DNA from: Mesorhizobium sp. WSM4306
GTDB lineage: Bacteria > Pseudomonadota > Alphaproteobacteria > Rhizobiales > Rhizobiaceae
Direction of reading: 5' to 3'
Length of the DNA stretch: 64,000 nucleotides
NCBI RefSeq assembly: GCF_007003975.1
Contig: NZ_VFTC01000024.1
Span: 47,114-111,113 of the forward strand
In this document: one piece after another, positions 26,365-38,450 of the stretch
How positions within the stretch are numbered: position 1 is the stretch's first letter
Layout: each line of letters starts with the position of its first letter
The notes under the pieces: model-generated
Databases searched by the model: none
Seen by the model: the letters and a program-made list of their open reading frames with translations, nothing else
What the model was told of the DNA's origin: nothing
Translations under genes and position numbers: made by a program

Positions 26365-28548
26365 ATGATCGAAGATTCGCCCTTTGTCGCAGCCGCGCCG
26401 GTGCTGGTGCCGATGCCCGCCGAACGACCCTACACCTATGCGGTGCCCGCCGGCATGCGCGTGGTGCCGGGCTCGATCGTGCGCGTGCCGCTGGGACCAC
26501 GCCAAGTTGCCGGCATCGTCTGGGATGGCGTGACCGAACAGGTCGACGCGAAGAAATTGCGGCCGATCGAGCAGGTTTTCGACTGCCCGCCGATCGATCG
26601 CGGCATGCGCCGCTTCGTCGACTGGCTGGCGCAATACACGCTGTCGCCGCCCGGCATGGTGGCGCGCATGCTGCTCAGGGCGCCGGAGGCGTTCGATCCC
26701 GAACCGTGGATCGAGGGCCTGCAGCGGACGCTTCTCATGCCCGATCGGATGACGGATGCGAGGACACGCGTGCTGGAGACGGCGGAAGGTGGCCTCGCCT
26801 GGACACGCTCCGGGCTGGCGCATGCTGCCGGCGTGTCGTCGACGGTGATCGAGGGGCTCAGGGCGCAAGGCGTGTTCGAGACGGTGATGATCCCGCCGCG
26901 ACCGGTGGTCGCAGCGCCCGATGCCTCTTACGCCCTGCCGGAGCTTATGCCGGACCAGGCTGATGCGGCCGCCATGCTGCGCGCCAATGTCGCGGCCGGT
27001 GCTTTCAACGTGACGCTTCTCGACGGTGTTACCGGATCGGGCAAGACGGAAGTCTATTTCGAGGCGGTGGCGGCGGCTCTCGACCAGGGCAAGCAGGTGC
27101 TGATCCTGTTGCCGGAAATCGCGCTGACCCACGCTTTCCTCGAACGCTTCCAGCAGCGCTTCGGCGCCAAGCCGGCCGAATGGCATTCCGATCTGCCGCC
27201 AAGGATGCGTGAAAAGGTCTGGCGACAGGTGGCGGAAGGCGGCGTGCGCGTCGTCGCCGGAGCGCGTTCGGCGCTGTTCCTGCCGTTCCGGGAGCTCGGC
27301 CTGATCGTCGTCGACGAGGAACACGACCCTGCCTACAAGCAGGAGGACCGCGTCTTCTACAATGCCCGCGACATGGCGGTGGTGCGCGGCCATATCAGCA
27401 GCTTTCCGGTGGTGCTGGCATCAGCGACGCCGTCCGTCGAAAGCCGGGTCAATGCGCAGCAGGGCCGCTACAGCAGGGCGGTGCTTTCGGCGCGCTTTGC
27501 CGAGGCCGCCCTTCCCGACCTCAAGACCATCGACATGCGCCGCGCGCCGCCGACGCGCGGCGGCTTCCTGTCGCCGCTGCTGATCGACCAGATGCAGCGC
27601 ACGCTGGAGAAAAAAGAACAGTCGCTGCTGTTCCTCAACCGGCGTGGCTATGCGCCGCTGACACTGTGCCGGGTCTGCGGCCACCGCTTCGGCTGCCCGG
27701 TCTGCTCGGCCTGGCTGGTCGAGCATCGCTTTCGCGGCCAGCTCGTCTGCCATCATTGCGGGCACAATGAGAAGCGGCCGGAGGCCTGTCCCGAATGCGG
27801 CACGCTTGACCATCTCGTCGCCTGTGGGCCGGGAGTCGAGCGCATCGCCGAAGAGGTTGTGGCGCATTTCCCCGACGCGCGCACCATCGTCTTGTCCTCC
27901 GACCTGATGGGCGGCGTGCGGCGGCTGCGGCTGGAGCTGGAGGCCATCGCCAATGGCGAGGCCGATATCGTCATCGGCACGCAGCTGGTCGCCAAAGGGC
28001 ATAACTTCCCCAACATGACGCTGGTCGGTGTCGTCGATGCCGATCTCGGTCTCGCCAATGGCGATCCGCGCGCGGCCGAGCGCACCTTCCAGCTGCTCAG
28101 CCAGGTGACCGGTCGCGCCGGCCGCACCGGCAAGAAAAGCCTTGGCCTGCTGCAGACCTTTCAGCCCGACCATCCGGTGATGCGGGCGATTGTCTCGGGC
28201 GACGCCGAGGCGTTTTACGAGCGCGAGATCACTGAGCGCGAACGGGCCGCGCTCCCACCCTTCGGCCGGCTCGCCGGCGTCATCGTCAGCGCGGTGACGC
28301 GAGCGGAGGCCGAAGGGCATGCGCGCGGCCTGCGGCGCGCCGCACCCCAGGCCAGCGACCTGTTCGTGCTTGGCCCGGCCGAGGCGCCGCTGTCCCTGCT
28401 TGGCGGGCGCCACCGCTTCCGCTTGCTGATCCAGGGCGAGCGGCGGGCCGACATGCAAGGCTTCATCCGCACCATGCTGGCTGAAGGGCCGAAGCAACGC
28501 GGCTCGGTTCGCGTACAGGTCGACATCGACCCGCAGAGCTTTTTGTGA
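26365..28548 (+). CDS. priA: Primosomal protein N' (PriA helicase)
   Basis: A 3'-5' DNA helicase that restarts stalled forks by loading the replicative helicase. The 727-residue protein has an N-terminal DNA-binding domain (RPYTYAVPAGMRVVPGSIVR), a DEAD-type core with Walker A GVTGSGKTEVYFE and Walker B VDEEHDPAYKQ, the zinc-binding insertion with four CxxC pairs (CRVCGHRFGCPVC, CHHCGHNEKRPEACPECG), and helicase motifs ending QVTGRAGR. The gene precedes the atp operon on the same strand, an arrangement I associate with rhizobia. Confidence 0.97.
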   Translation: MIEDSPFVAAAPVLVPMPAERPYTYAVPAGMRVVPGSIVRVPLGPRQVAGIVWDGVTEQVDAKKLRPIEQVFDCPPIDRGMRRFVDWLAQYTLSPPGMVARMLLRAPEAFDPEPWIEGLQRTLLMPDRMTDARTRVLETAEGGLAWTRSGLAHAAGVSSTVIEGLRAQGVFETVMIPPRPVVAAPDASYALPELMPDQADAAAMLRANVAAGAFNVTLLDGVTGSGKTEVYFEAVAAALDQGKQVLILLPEIALTHAFLERFQQRFGAKPAEWHSDLPPRMREKVWRQVAEGGVRVVAGARSALFLPFRELGLIVVDEEHDPAYKQEDRVFYNARDMAVVRGHISSFPVVLASATPSVESRVNAQQGRYSRAVLSARFAEAALPDLKTIDMRRAPPTRGGFLSPLLIDQMQRTLEKKEQSLLFLNRRGYAPLTLCRVCGHRFGCPVCSAWLVEHRFRGQLVCHHCGHNEKRPEACPECGTLDHLVACGPGVERIAEEVVAHFPDARTIVLSSDLMGGVRRLRLELEAIANGEADIVIGTQLVAKGHNFPNMTLVGVVDADLGLANGDPRAAERTFQLLSQVTGRAGRTGKKSLGLLQTFQPDHPVMRAIVSGDAEAFYEREITERERAALPPFGRLAGVIVSAVTRAEAEGHARGLRRAAPQASDLFVLGPAEAPLSLLGGRHRFRLLIQGERRADMQGFIRTMLAEGPKQRGSVRVQVDIDPQSFL

Positions 28549-28585
28549 GATCGACAATGCACCTTGTATCGGAGCCGCGAACGCT

Positions 28586-29281
28586 ATGAAAACACTTGGC
28601 TTGCTCGGTGGCATGAGCTGGGAATCGACGGCGATCTATTATCGCCTGCTCAACGAGATCGTGCGCGAGCGGCTGGGCGGGTTGCACTCGGCCAAGCTGT
28701 TGCTCCATTCCTTCGACTTCGCCGAGATCGCCGAGCGGCAGCATCACGGCGACTGGGACGGTGCGGGCGTGCTTCTGGCGGACGCCGCGCGCAAGCTGGA
28801 GGCGGGCGGCGCGGAAGGGCTGCTGATCTGCACCAACACCATGCACAAGCTCGCCGGCCAGGTGCAGGCGGCGGTGTCGATCCCGCTTATCCACATCGCC
28901 GATGCCACGGCAGTCGCGGTCAAGGGCGCCGGCGTCAGACGGCCGGCGCTGCTGGCGACGCGTTTCACCATGGAGCAGGATTTCTACAAGGGCCGGCTGG
29001 CCGACAAATATGGCCTCGAGCCGGTGGTGCCGGGCCAGGCCGGCCGCGACATGGTGCATCGGGTGATCTATGACGAGCTCTGCCAGGGCATCGTCAGCGC
29101 GCCATCGAAGGCGGCCTACCTCGACGAGGTCGCCCGCTTGCGGCGCGATGAAAAGATTGACGGCGTCATCATGGGCTGCACCGAGATCACCATGCTGATC
29201 GGCGCACGGGATTTCGACATTCCGGTGTTCGACACCACGCGCATCCATGCCGAGGCCGCAGTCGAGTTCGCCCTCGCTTGA
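28586..29281 (+). CDS. Aspartate/glutamate racemase family protein
   Basis: A 231-residue PLP-independent amino-acid racemase. The two catalytic cysteines are readable: C82 in LLICTNTMHKLA and C198 in GVIMGCTEITML. The N-terminus MKTLGLLGGMSWESTAIYYR is typical of the YgeA/RacX branch, which has broad amino-acid specificity. It may supply D-amino acids or have a salvage role. It lies 37 nt after priA on the same strand and could be co-transcribed with it. Confidence 0.92.
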   Translation: MKTLGLLGGMSWESTAIYYRLLNEIVRERLGGLHSAKLLLHSFDFAEIAERQHHGDWDGAGVLLADAARKLEAGGAEGLLICTNTMHKLAGQVQAAVSIPLIHIADATAVAVKGAGVRRPALLATRFTMEQDFYKGRLADKYGLEPVVPGQAGRDMVHRVIYDELCQGIVSAPSKAAYLDEVARLRRDEKIDGVIMGCTEITMLIGARDFDIPVFDTTRIHAEAAVEFALA

Positions 29282-29365
29282 TTTCCTACCGTCGCCATCT
29301 GGCGCGCTGTTTCCCGTTCGTTAGAATGGCCGCGATTTCAAACAGCCATTTATCGAGGGGACAAG

Positions 29366-29761
29366 ATGGAATTTGCGTTTCCGTGGCCGACCAGCCAGGG
29401 CGAGTGGCTGGCGTGGTCGAGCGCCGTGGTCACCTTGGCGCTGGGCTTGCTGTTTTTCCTCATGCCGGGTCTCGCCTTCCGGATCCTTAGGCTGCAGGTT
29501 CGGCCGGAGAAGGCAGCGGCGATCGCCGAAGGGCGCGGCCGCATGTCCGGCTTCTATCTCGGCGTCAGCCTGTGTTGCATCCTGCTCGCGCAGCCGTGGC
29601 TCTATATGGCGCTCGGCTTCTCCTGGCTGTTCACCGCTTTCGGCCGTTTGCTGTCGATGATGTCGGATGGCGCGAACACGCCTTTCAACTGGGCGTCGAT
29701 CATTGTCGAGCTGGTGCTGGCCGCGTTGCCGCTCGCCTTCGTCTTCGGCTTTCTGCCCTGA
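29366..29761 (+). CDS. Small four-TM membrane protein (DUF4345-like)
   Basis: A 131-residue protein with about four hydrophobic segments (WSSAVVTLALGLLFFLMPG, GFYLGVSLCCILLAQPW, ALGFSWLFTAFGRLLSMM, VELVLAALPLAFVFGFL). The pattern and the internal GRMSGFYLGVSL...TAFGRLLSMMSDG recall DUF4345-type proteins; rhizobial members have been linked in Agrobacterium to phage infection, but I cannot confirm that this is the same family. The ATG follows GAGGGGACAAG. It stands between the racemase and atpH, its own promoter presumably in the 84-bp gap. Confidence 0.65.
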   Translation: MEFAFPWPTSQGEWLAWSSAVVTLALGLLFFLMPGLAFRILRLQVRPEKAAAIAEGRGRMSGFYLGVSLCCILLAQPWLYMALGFSWLFTAFGRLLSMMSDGANTPFNWASIIVELVLAALPLAFVFGFLP

Positions 29762-30007
29762 ATCGGCAGCCAATCCAAAGGCTTCGGTTGAACTCTGCTG
29801 CCGGATGCGACAATAGTGCCTGAAATGCATGCGGAACGACGCATTGCGGTCTTAAAATGCCTGTGCTAGACGGCAATCGACTTTCGGCCGGGGATAGCGG
29901 AAGCCGCGTCTTCGTGCTTGGAAAAACTTAGTAAGGTCAAAGATTTAGCCAGAGTTTTTGCTCGCGCCAACAATCTGCGGCCTGTCAGACAAGAGAAAAG
30001 ACGGTCC

Positions 30008-30567
30008 GTGGCTCAATCGTCATCGCCAATCTCAGGTGTCGCAGAACGCTACGCGGGTTCGCTGTTCGAACTCGCACTGCAATCCAATTCAGTTGCCAAG
30101 GTCGAGGCCGACCTCAACAGTTTCGCAACGATGCTGGATGGCAGCGCCGACCTGACCCGCCTCATCAACAGCCCGGTGTTCTCCAGCGAGGACCAGGCCA
30201 AGGCCATCGCGGCAATCGCCGACAAGGCCGGCATCACTGGTCTCACCGGCAATTTCCTGCGTGTCGTCGCCCGCAACCGTCGCCTCTTCGCCGTTCCCGG
30301 TATGATCAAGGCATTCCGCCAGATCGCCGCCGAACATCGCGGCGAGACCGCAGCCGAGGTCACCTCGGCGCATGAACTGACGGCTGCCCAGCAGACCGAA
30401 CTCAAGGCCGCGCTGAAAAGCGTCGCCGGCAAGGACGTGGCCATCGCCGTCACCGTAGATCCGTCGCTGCTCGGCGGGCTGGTGGTCAAGATGGGCTCGC
30501 GCCAGATCGATACGTCGCTCAAAACCAAACTCAATTCGCTCAAGCTTGCACTGAAAGAGGTCGGCTG

Positions 30568-30568
<1 letters not shown>
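30008..30568 (+). CDS. atpH: ATP synthase F1 delta subunit
   Basis: A 186-residue subunit forming the peripheral stalk link between F1 and Fo. The N-terminal helical bundle reads VAERYAGSLFELALQSNSV and the C-terminus has the conserved VTVDPSLLGGLVVKMGSRQI followed by DTSLKTKLNSLK. I chose the GTG giving M(V)AQSSSPISG, since the upstream 30-codon extension is not conserved. The stop overlaps the atpA start as TGATG, indicating translational coupling. First gene of the F1 operon; Fo genes are elsewhere, as usual in alphaproteobacteria. Confidence 0.93.
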
Positions 30569-32097
<1,529 letters not shown>

Positions 32098-32129
32098 GAA
32101 AGCCGGACGGACGGGATCAGGTTTGAAGC

Positions 32130-33008
32130 ATGCCTTCGTTAAAAGACCTTCGTAACCGTATCGCCTCGGTCAAGGCGACGCAGAAGATCACCAAGGCGAT
32201 GCAGATGGTCGCCGCGGCGAAGCTGCGCCGCGCGCAGGAAGCTGCGGAAGCCGCGCGCCCGTATTCGGAGCGCATGGGTTCGGTGCTCGCCAACATTACC
32301 CAGGCGATCGGCGACGATGCCCCGGCGCTGATGACCGGCACCGGCAAGGACGACGTGCATCTGCTCGTCGTCTGTACCGCCGAGCGCGGCCTGTGCGGCG
32401 GCTTCAATTCGCAGATCGCGCGTCTCGCCCGCGACCACATCCGCCGGCTGCTGGCCGACGGCAAGCAGGTCAAGATTATCTGCGTCGGCAAGAAGGGTTT
32501 CGACATCCTGCGCCGCGACTATGCGTCGATGATCCTCGAACGCGTCGATCTGCGCGAAGTCAAAACGCTCGGCTTCGTCAATGCCGACGCCATTGCCCGC
32601 AAGGTCATCCACCTCTTTAACGAGGGTGGCTTCGACATCTGCACGCTGTTCTATTCGCAGTTCAAGTCAGTGATCAGCCAGATCCCGACGGCACAGCAGA
32701 TCATCCCGGCCGGTGTGGCCTCTGCGCCCGCCGAGGCGACCGCCGGCGGCAATGCCGTCTACGAATACGAGCCGGAGCCAGGCGAAATCCTGACCGACCT
32801 CATTCCGCGCAACATCTCGGTCCAGGTCTTCCGCGCGCTGCTCGAAAACGCAGCCGGCGAGATGGGCGCCAAGATGAGCGCCATGGACAATGCGACGCGC
32901 AATGCCGGCGACATGATCAACAAGCTGTCGATCACCTACAACCGCCAGCGGCAGGCGCAGATCACCAAGGAACTGATCGAAATCATTTCGGGCGCCGAGG
33001 CGCTCTAG
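32130..33008 (+). CDS. atpG: ATP synthase F1 gamma subunit
   Basis: A 292-residue rotor subunit. The N-terminal coiled-coil helix (SLKDLRNRIASVKATQKITK followed by AMQMVAAAKLRRAQ) and the C-terminal helix (GAKMSAMDNATRNAGDMINK then LSITYNRQRQAQITKELIEI) that form the central shaft are fully conserved. ERGLCGGFNSQ is the globular-domain signature. The length matches alphaproteobacterial AtpG. It follows atpA by 32 nt and precedes atpD by 70 nt. Confidence 0.98.
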   Translation: MPSLKDLRNRIASVKATQKITKAMQMVAAAKLRRAQEAAEAARPYSERMGSVLANITQAIGDDAPALMTGTGKDDVHLLVVCTAERGLCGGFNSQIARLARDHIRRLLADGKQVKIICVGKKGFDILRRDYASMILERVDLREVKTLGFVNADAIARKVIHLFNEGGFDICTLFYSQFKSVISQIPTAQQIIPAGVASAPAEATAGGNAVYEYEPEPGEILTDLIPRNISVQVFRALLENAAGEMGAKMSAMDNATRNAGDMINKLSITYNRQRQAQITKELIEIISGAEAL

Positions 33009-33078
33009 GCGCGGCCGCCAGGAGGTCATCGACCTTGTGGTGGAGCGTGAGAAACAAAGGACGAAAAGGGTAAAGACG

Positions 33079-34662
<1,584 letters not shown>

Positions 34663-34666
34663 GAAG

Positions 34667-34756
34667 CGAATAGCGAATAGGGAGTAGCGAATAGGGAAAG
34701 GCGTGAACCGAGCGGTTTCTTCTAACTACTCGCTACTCACTATTCCCTACTCACTA
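34667..34756. repeat. Inverted tandem repeat inside the atp operon
   Basis: The left side is built of AGCGAATAGGGAGTAGCGAA and AATAGGGAA units; the right side has ACTACTCGCTACTCACTATTC and CCTACTCAC, the near reverse complement. The two arrays flank a short unrelated centre and can form a long hairpin in the 102-bp gap between atpD and atpC. The unit size (about 7-8 bp) and arrangement resemble the array between the DUF1674 and HAD genes, although the unit sequence differs. Confidence 0.85.
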
Positions 34757-34764
34757 AATTGATC

Positions 34765-35172
34765 ATGGCTGAAGCTTTCCAATTCGAACTGGTCTCGCCG
34801 GAGCGGCTGCTCGTTTCCGAGCAGGTCGAAGCCGTCGTCATTCCGGGCGCCGAAGGCGAGATGACCGTGCTGGCGCATCACGCGCCGGTCATGACCACGA
34901 TCAAGCCGGGCGTCGTCACGGTGAAGACCGCTGGAGGCAAGGAAGAGCGCTATGTGGTGTTCGGCGGCTTTGCCGACATCCTGCCTTCCGGCTGCACGCT
35001 GCTGGCCGAATCGGCGGTTGCCGTCGGCGACATCGACCGCGCCGATCTCGCCCGCCGGATCCAGGACGCCAAGGAAGATGCTGCCGATGCCAAGGACGAT
35101 CAGTCCCGCAGCAAGGCCGAGCAGTTCCTCGCCCAGCTCTCCACGCTTGAAAGCGCGCTGCTGGCAGCTTAA
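34765..35172 (+). CDS. atpC: ATP synthase F1 epsilon subunit
   Basis: A 135-residue subunit that couples the rotor and regulates ATP hydrolysis. The N-terminal beta-sandwich is intact: FQFELVSPERLLVSEQVEAV, PGAEGEMTVLAHHAPVMTTI, KPGVV; the C-terminal helical part (DRADLARRIQDAKEDAADAK) is present. The ATG giving MAEAFQFELV is preferred to an in-frame TTG six bases upstream. Separated from atpD by the inverted tandem repeat, so its expression may differ from that of the upstream genes. Confidence 0.96.
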   Translation: MAEAFQFELVSPERLLVSEQVEAVVIPGAEGEMTVLAHHAPVMTTIKPGVVTVKTAGGKEERYVVFGGFADILPSGCTLLAESAVAVGDIDRADLARRIQDAKEDAADAKDDQSRSKAEQFLAQLSTLESALLAA

Positions 35173-35198
35173 GTCTCAGGCGAAAACAGAGAGACGAC

Positions 35199-35224
35199 AG
35201 GCCGGTTCAACCCGGCCTTTTTTG
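35199..35224 (+). terminator. Rho-independent terminator of the atp operon
   Basis: AGGCCGG, a short TTCAA loop and CCGGCCT form a tight GC stem followed directly by a run of T. It lies 27 nt after the atpC stop and closes the operon. Confidence 0.85.
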
Positions 35225-35320
35225 TGCCCACAGACATAGAGTCAGAAGCCCTGACCGAGCGGCACCCGCCGGGTTCGGCGATGCGGGCTCTTCGGCTCAG
35301 AATCCTCTTCCGGACTGCCG

Positions 35321-36829
35321 TCAAGCATGTCTTGTCGGTCCCGGTATGCCGAGCGCGGCGAGCGCAAGCGCGACCCCGCCTTGCCGGATATGGACGCGAT
35401 GCGCAGCGACCAGTTCGATGAGCGGCTGACGCTCGGGCTTGCCGCTGGCGAAGCCGGCAATGTCGAACACGGTCGCCACCCGTTCCAGCGTCGGCTGCTC
35501 GCTAAGCGCGGCCAGAGCCATGTCGAGCGGATCAGTGAAGTGGGCTTCGGGCAAGCTCTCGCCACGCGCTTCGCAGGCCGCGATCCAAGCAGCGATCACC
35601 AGCGTCAGATGCTCCGGGACCAGGCCGGCCTGGATACGCTCGATGGCGGAAGCGACAATGCGCTGCGGCAGTTTCTGGCTGCCGTCATTGGCGATCTGCG
35701 CCGTGCGGTGGGCGAGCGCGGTGTTGGAGAAACGTTCGGCGAGTTCTGCCGTATAGGCTGACGTGTCGAGCCCGGCATCTCCAGGCAAGGTCGGGATCGC
35801 CTCGGCCCAGAGCCGGTCGACGAATTCACGGATCGCCGGGTCGGCGAAGGCTCGATCGACGGTGGCGTGGCTACCGAGCAGGCCGAGATAGGCGATGCCC
35901 GAATGGGCGCCGTTAAGCAGCCTCAGCTTCATGTCCTCGAATGGCCTGACGTCCTCGACCATGGTGACGCCGAATTTTTCCCAGGCCGGGCGCCCGGTCG
36001 GAAACTTGTCTTCGATCACCCATTGCCGGAACGGCTCGGTCATCACCGGCCAGGCGTCTTGGACGCCGAGTTCGGCCGTGATGCGCGCGCGGTCGGCATC
36101 GGTGGTTGCCGGCACGATGCGGTCGACCATGCTCGAGGGAAACGCCACCTCGTCGCCGATGTGCTTGGCGAGTGGGGCATCACCTAAAGCGGCAGGGCGG
36201 GCGTCTCGCAATTTGGCGAAGCCGATCAGCAGCCTATGCAGCGTGGCGCCGTTGGCCGGCAGGTTGTCACAGCACAGCACCGTGAAGGGTGGCGTGCCCA
36301 CGGCACGACGTCGGGCCAGCGACTCGGCCAGGAAGCCGTGCGCGGTCTTTGGCGATCCGGGATTGCCGAGATCGTGGACGATATCTGGATGTTTTTCGTC
36401 GAGGCTGCCGTCGGCTGCTCTCAAATAGGCCTTTTCGGTGATGGTCAGGGTGACGATGCGGGTGCGCGGGTCTGTTAGCGCGGCGAGCACCGCGCCGGGA
36501 TCTTCCGGCGCCACCAGCATCGACTGGATCGAGCCGATTATTTGAAGCGCTTCGCCATCGCTGCCGCGCACCGCCAGCGTGTAAAGCCCGTCCTGCGGCG
36601 CCAGCGCGTCGCGCGTGTCGGGGCTGCGTAGCGACACGCCAATGATACCCCAGCCGGTCTCGCCGGCCGCCAGGCAGTCATCGACATAGGCTGCCTGGTG
36701 GGCGCGGTGGAAGGCGCCGACGCCGAGATGGACGATGCCTGGGGCGATACTGGCGCGATCATAGGCGGGGACCGCTGCCGAGGCCGGCAGGGATTGCACC
36801 GTGGTATTGGAAAGGCGTCTGTTGGTCAT
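35321..36829 (-). CDS. uxuB: Mannitol dehydrogenase family oxidoreductase, probable fructuronate reductase
   Basis: A 502-residue long-chain NAD-dependent polyol dehydrogenase. Signatures are IVHLGVGAFHRAHQAAYVDD (N-terminal Rossmann), TLTITEKAYLR, CCDNLPANG, and the catalytic lysine region MKLRLLNGAHSGIAYLG. The family includes mannitol 2-dehydrogenase, fructuronate reductase UxuB and tagaturonate reductase. The location divergent from uxaC and beside uronate genes favours reduction of D-fructuronate to D-mannonate. The gene symbol is therefore context-based. It shares its promoter region with uxaC. Confidence 0.85.
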   Translation of the reverse strand: MTNRRLSNTTVQSLPASAAVPAYDRASIAPGIVHLGVGAFHRAHQAAYVDDCLAAGETGWGIIGVSLRSPDTRDALAPQDGLYTLAVRGSDGEALQIIGSIQSMLVAPEDPGAVLAALTDPRTRIVTLTITEKAYLRAADGSLDEKHPDIVHDLGNPGSPKTAHGFLAESLARRRAVGTPPFTVLCCDNLPANGATLHRLLIGFAKLRDARPAALGDAPLAKHIGDEVAFPSSMVDRIVPATTDADRARITAELGVQDAWPVMTEPFRQWVIEDKFPTGRPAWEKFGVTMVEDVRPFEDMKLRLLNGAHSGIAYLGLLGSHATVDRAFADPAIREFVDRLWAEAIPTLPGDAGLDTSAYTAELAERFSNTALAHRTAQIANDGSQKLPQRIVASAIERIQAGLVPEHLTLVIAAWIAACEARGESLPEAHFTDPLDMALAALSEQPTLERVATVFDIAGFASGKPERQPLIELVAAHRVHIRQGGVALALAALGIPGPTRHA

Positions 36830-36927
36830 GGCGCGGCTTGTCGCTGGGCGGCGGGCGGGGCGGATCGGCTAGCGGCGTATCATCCGTTCTCCTGTCGCAC
36901 AATGACCCGATATCGGTCAAAAGTCAT

Positions 36928-36952
36928 CATACAACAATCCAATTTTTGTATG
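36928..36952. promoter_or_regulatory. Candidate operator of the uronate locus
   Basis: Perfect 7-bp arms CATACAA and TTGTATG are separated by 11 nt, centred in the uxuB-uxaC divergent region. The right arm abuts TTGACA (36953-36958), a good -35 box for uxaC. This arrangement fits repression by a dimeric FCD-type GntR protein such as the one encoded downstream in the locus. The regulator-operator pairing is inferred. Confidence 0.6.
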
Positions 36953-37003
36953 TTGACATTACTTCTTCCCAATCCTACCGATAGCGCCCTTAGGAGGAGT
37001 GAC

Positions 37004-38413
37004 GTGGCAGGATTGACCCACCCGGATCTGCTTTTTGCCGCTGAAGGGCACGCGCTTTCGGTCGCGCGCGATCTCTATGCCGGGGTCAAGGACCTGCCGA
37101 TCGTCAGCCCGCACGGCCATACCGATCCGCGCTGGTATGCGCTCAACGAGCCGTTCCCCGACCCGGCACAATTGCTGGTCGTGCCCGACCATTACATCTT
37201 TCGCATGCTGTTCAGCCAAGGCGTGCGGCTGGAGGATCTCGGCATATCACCGCTCGACGGCTCACCAGTCGAGAGCGACGGACGGGCGATCTGGCGGCGC
37301 TTCGCCGAGCATTATTACCTGTTTCGCGGCACGCCGACGCGGCTATGGCTCGACCATGTGCTCGAGCATCTGTTCGGCATCGACGAGCCGCTCAACGCCG
37401 GCACTGCCGACCGCCACTACGATACCATCGCTGGCCTGCTCAAACAGGACGACTATCGTCCACGTGCGCTGTTCGAGCGCTTCAACATCGAGGTCATTGC
37501 GACGACCGAGGGCGCGCTCGACGATCTCCGGTGGCACAAGGCGATCCGCGACAGCGGCTGGCAAGGCCGCGTCGTCACCGCCTACCGGCCGGATGCTGTC
37601 GTCGATCCGGACTTCGAAGGCTTTTCGGCCAATCTCGACCGTCTCGCCGAGGTCAGCGGCTGCGACACCGGTACATGGGCCGGCTATCTCGACGCGCATC
37701 GCCGGCGCCGCGCCTTCTTCAAAAGTTTCGGCGCGACCTCGTCCGATCACGGCCATCCGACTGCGGAGACCGCCAACCTTTCCGATGCGGCATCGGAAGA
37801 GCTGTTCAACCGCATCCGCCGCGGCTCCGACGACGAGCGCGAGCGCAAGCTGTTTCGCGCCCAGATGCTGACCGAAATGGCCAAGATGAGCCGCGACGAC
37901 GGGCTGGTGATGCAGATCCATCCCGGCTCCTGGCGCAATCATTCGCCTGAAATTTTCCAGAAATTCGGCCGCGACAAAGGCTTCGATATTCCGACCCGCA
38001 CCGATTATGCGGCGGCGCTCAAACCGCTGCTCGACTGCGTCGGGTTGGAGCGCGACCTCTCCATCATCCTGTTCACGCTCGACGAGACCAGTTATGCGCG
38101 GGAACTGGCACCGCTCGCCGGCGTCTATCCGGCGCTGAAGCTCGGCCCGGCCTGGTGGTTCCACGACAGTCCGGAAGGCATGCGCCGCTTCCGCGAGATG
38201 ACCACCGAGACGGCCGGCTTCTACAACACCGTCGGCTTCAACGACGACACCCGCGCCTTTCCATCGATACCCGCCCGCCACGATGTGGCTCGTCGGGTCG
38301 ACTGCGCCTTTCTCGCCCGCCTCGTCGCCGAGCACCGGCTGCGCGAGGACGAGGCGCATGAGCTGGCGCGGGAACTTGCCTACACGCTTGCCAAGAAGGC
38401 GTACCGGCTCTGA
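37004..38413 (+). CDS. uxaC: Glucuronate (uronate) isomerase
   Basis: Isomerises D-glucuronate to D-fructuronate and D-galacturonate to D-tagaturonate. The 469-residue protein has the amidohydrolase-like metal motif LPIVSPHGHTDPRWYAL, then VIATTEGALDDL, and the C-terminal LGPAWWFHDSPEGMRRFREM and GFNDDTRAFPSIPARHDVARR typical of UxaC. The start is the GTG directly behind TAGGAGGAGTGAC, much better than upstream ATG codons, and gives VAGLTHPDLLFAAEG. First gene of an apparent operon with the TRAP transporter. Confidence 0.94.
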   Translation: MAGLTHPDLLFAAEGHALSVARDLYAGVKDLPIVSPHGHTDPRWYALNEPFPDPAQLLVVPDHYIFRMLFSQGVRLEDLGISPLDGSPVESDGRAIWRRFAEHYYLFRGTPTRLWLDHVLEHLFGIDEPLNAGTADRHYDTIAGLLKQDDYRPRALFERFNIEVIATTEGALDDLRWHKAIRDSGWQGRVVTAYRPDAVVDPDFEGFSANLDRLAEVSGCDTGTWAGYLDAHRRRRAFFKSFGATSSDHGHPTAETANLSDAASEELFNRIRRGSDDERERKLFRAQMLTEMAKMSRDDGLVMQIHPGSWRNHSPEIFQKFGRDKGFDIPTRTDYAAALKPLLDCVGLERDLSIILFTLDETSYARELAPLAGVYPALKLGPAWWFHDSPEGMRRFREMTTETAGFYNTVGFNDDTRAFPSIPARHDVARRVDCAFLARLVAEHRLREDEAHELARELAYTLAKKAYRL

Positions 38414-38450
38414 GCCGGCGTCGCGAATTTCAAAAGGGAGGAAGACAGTC

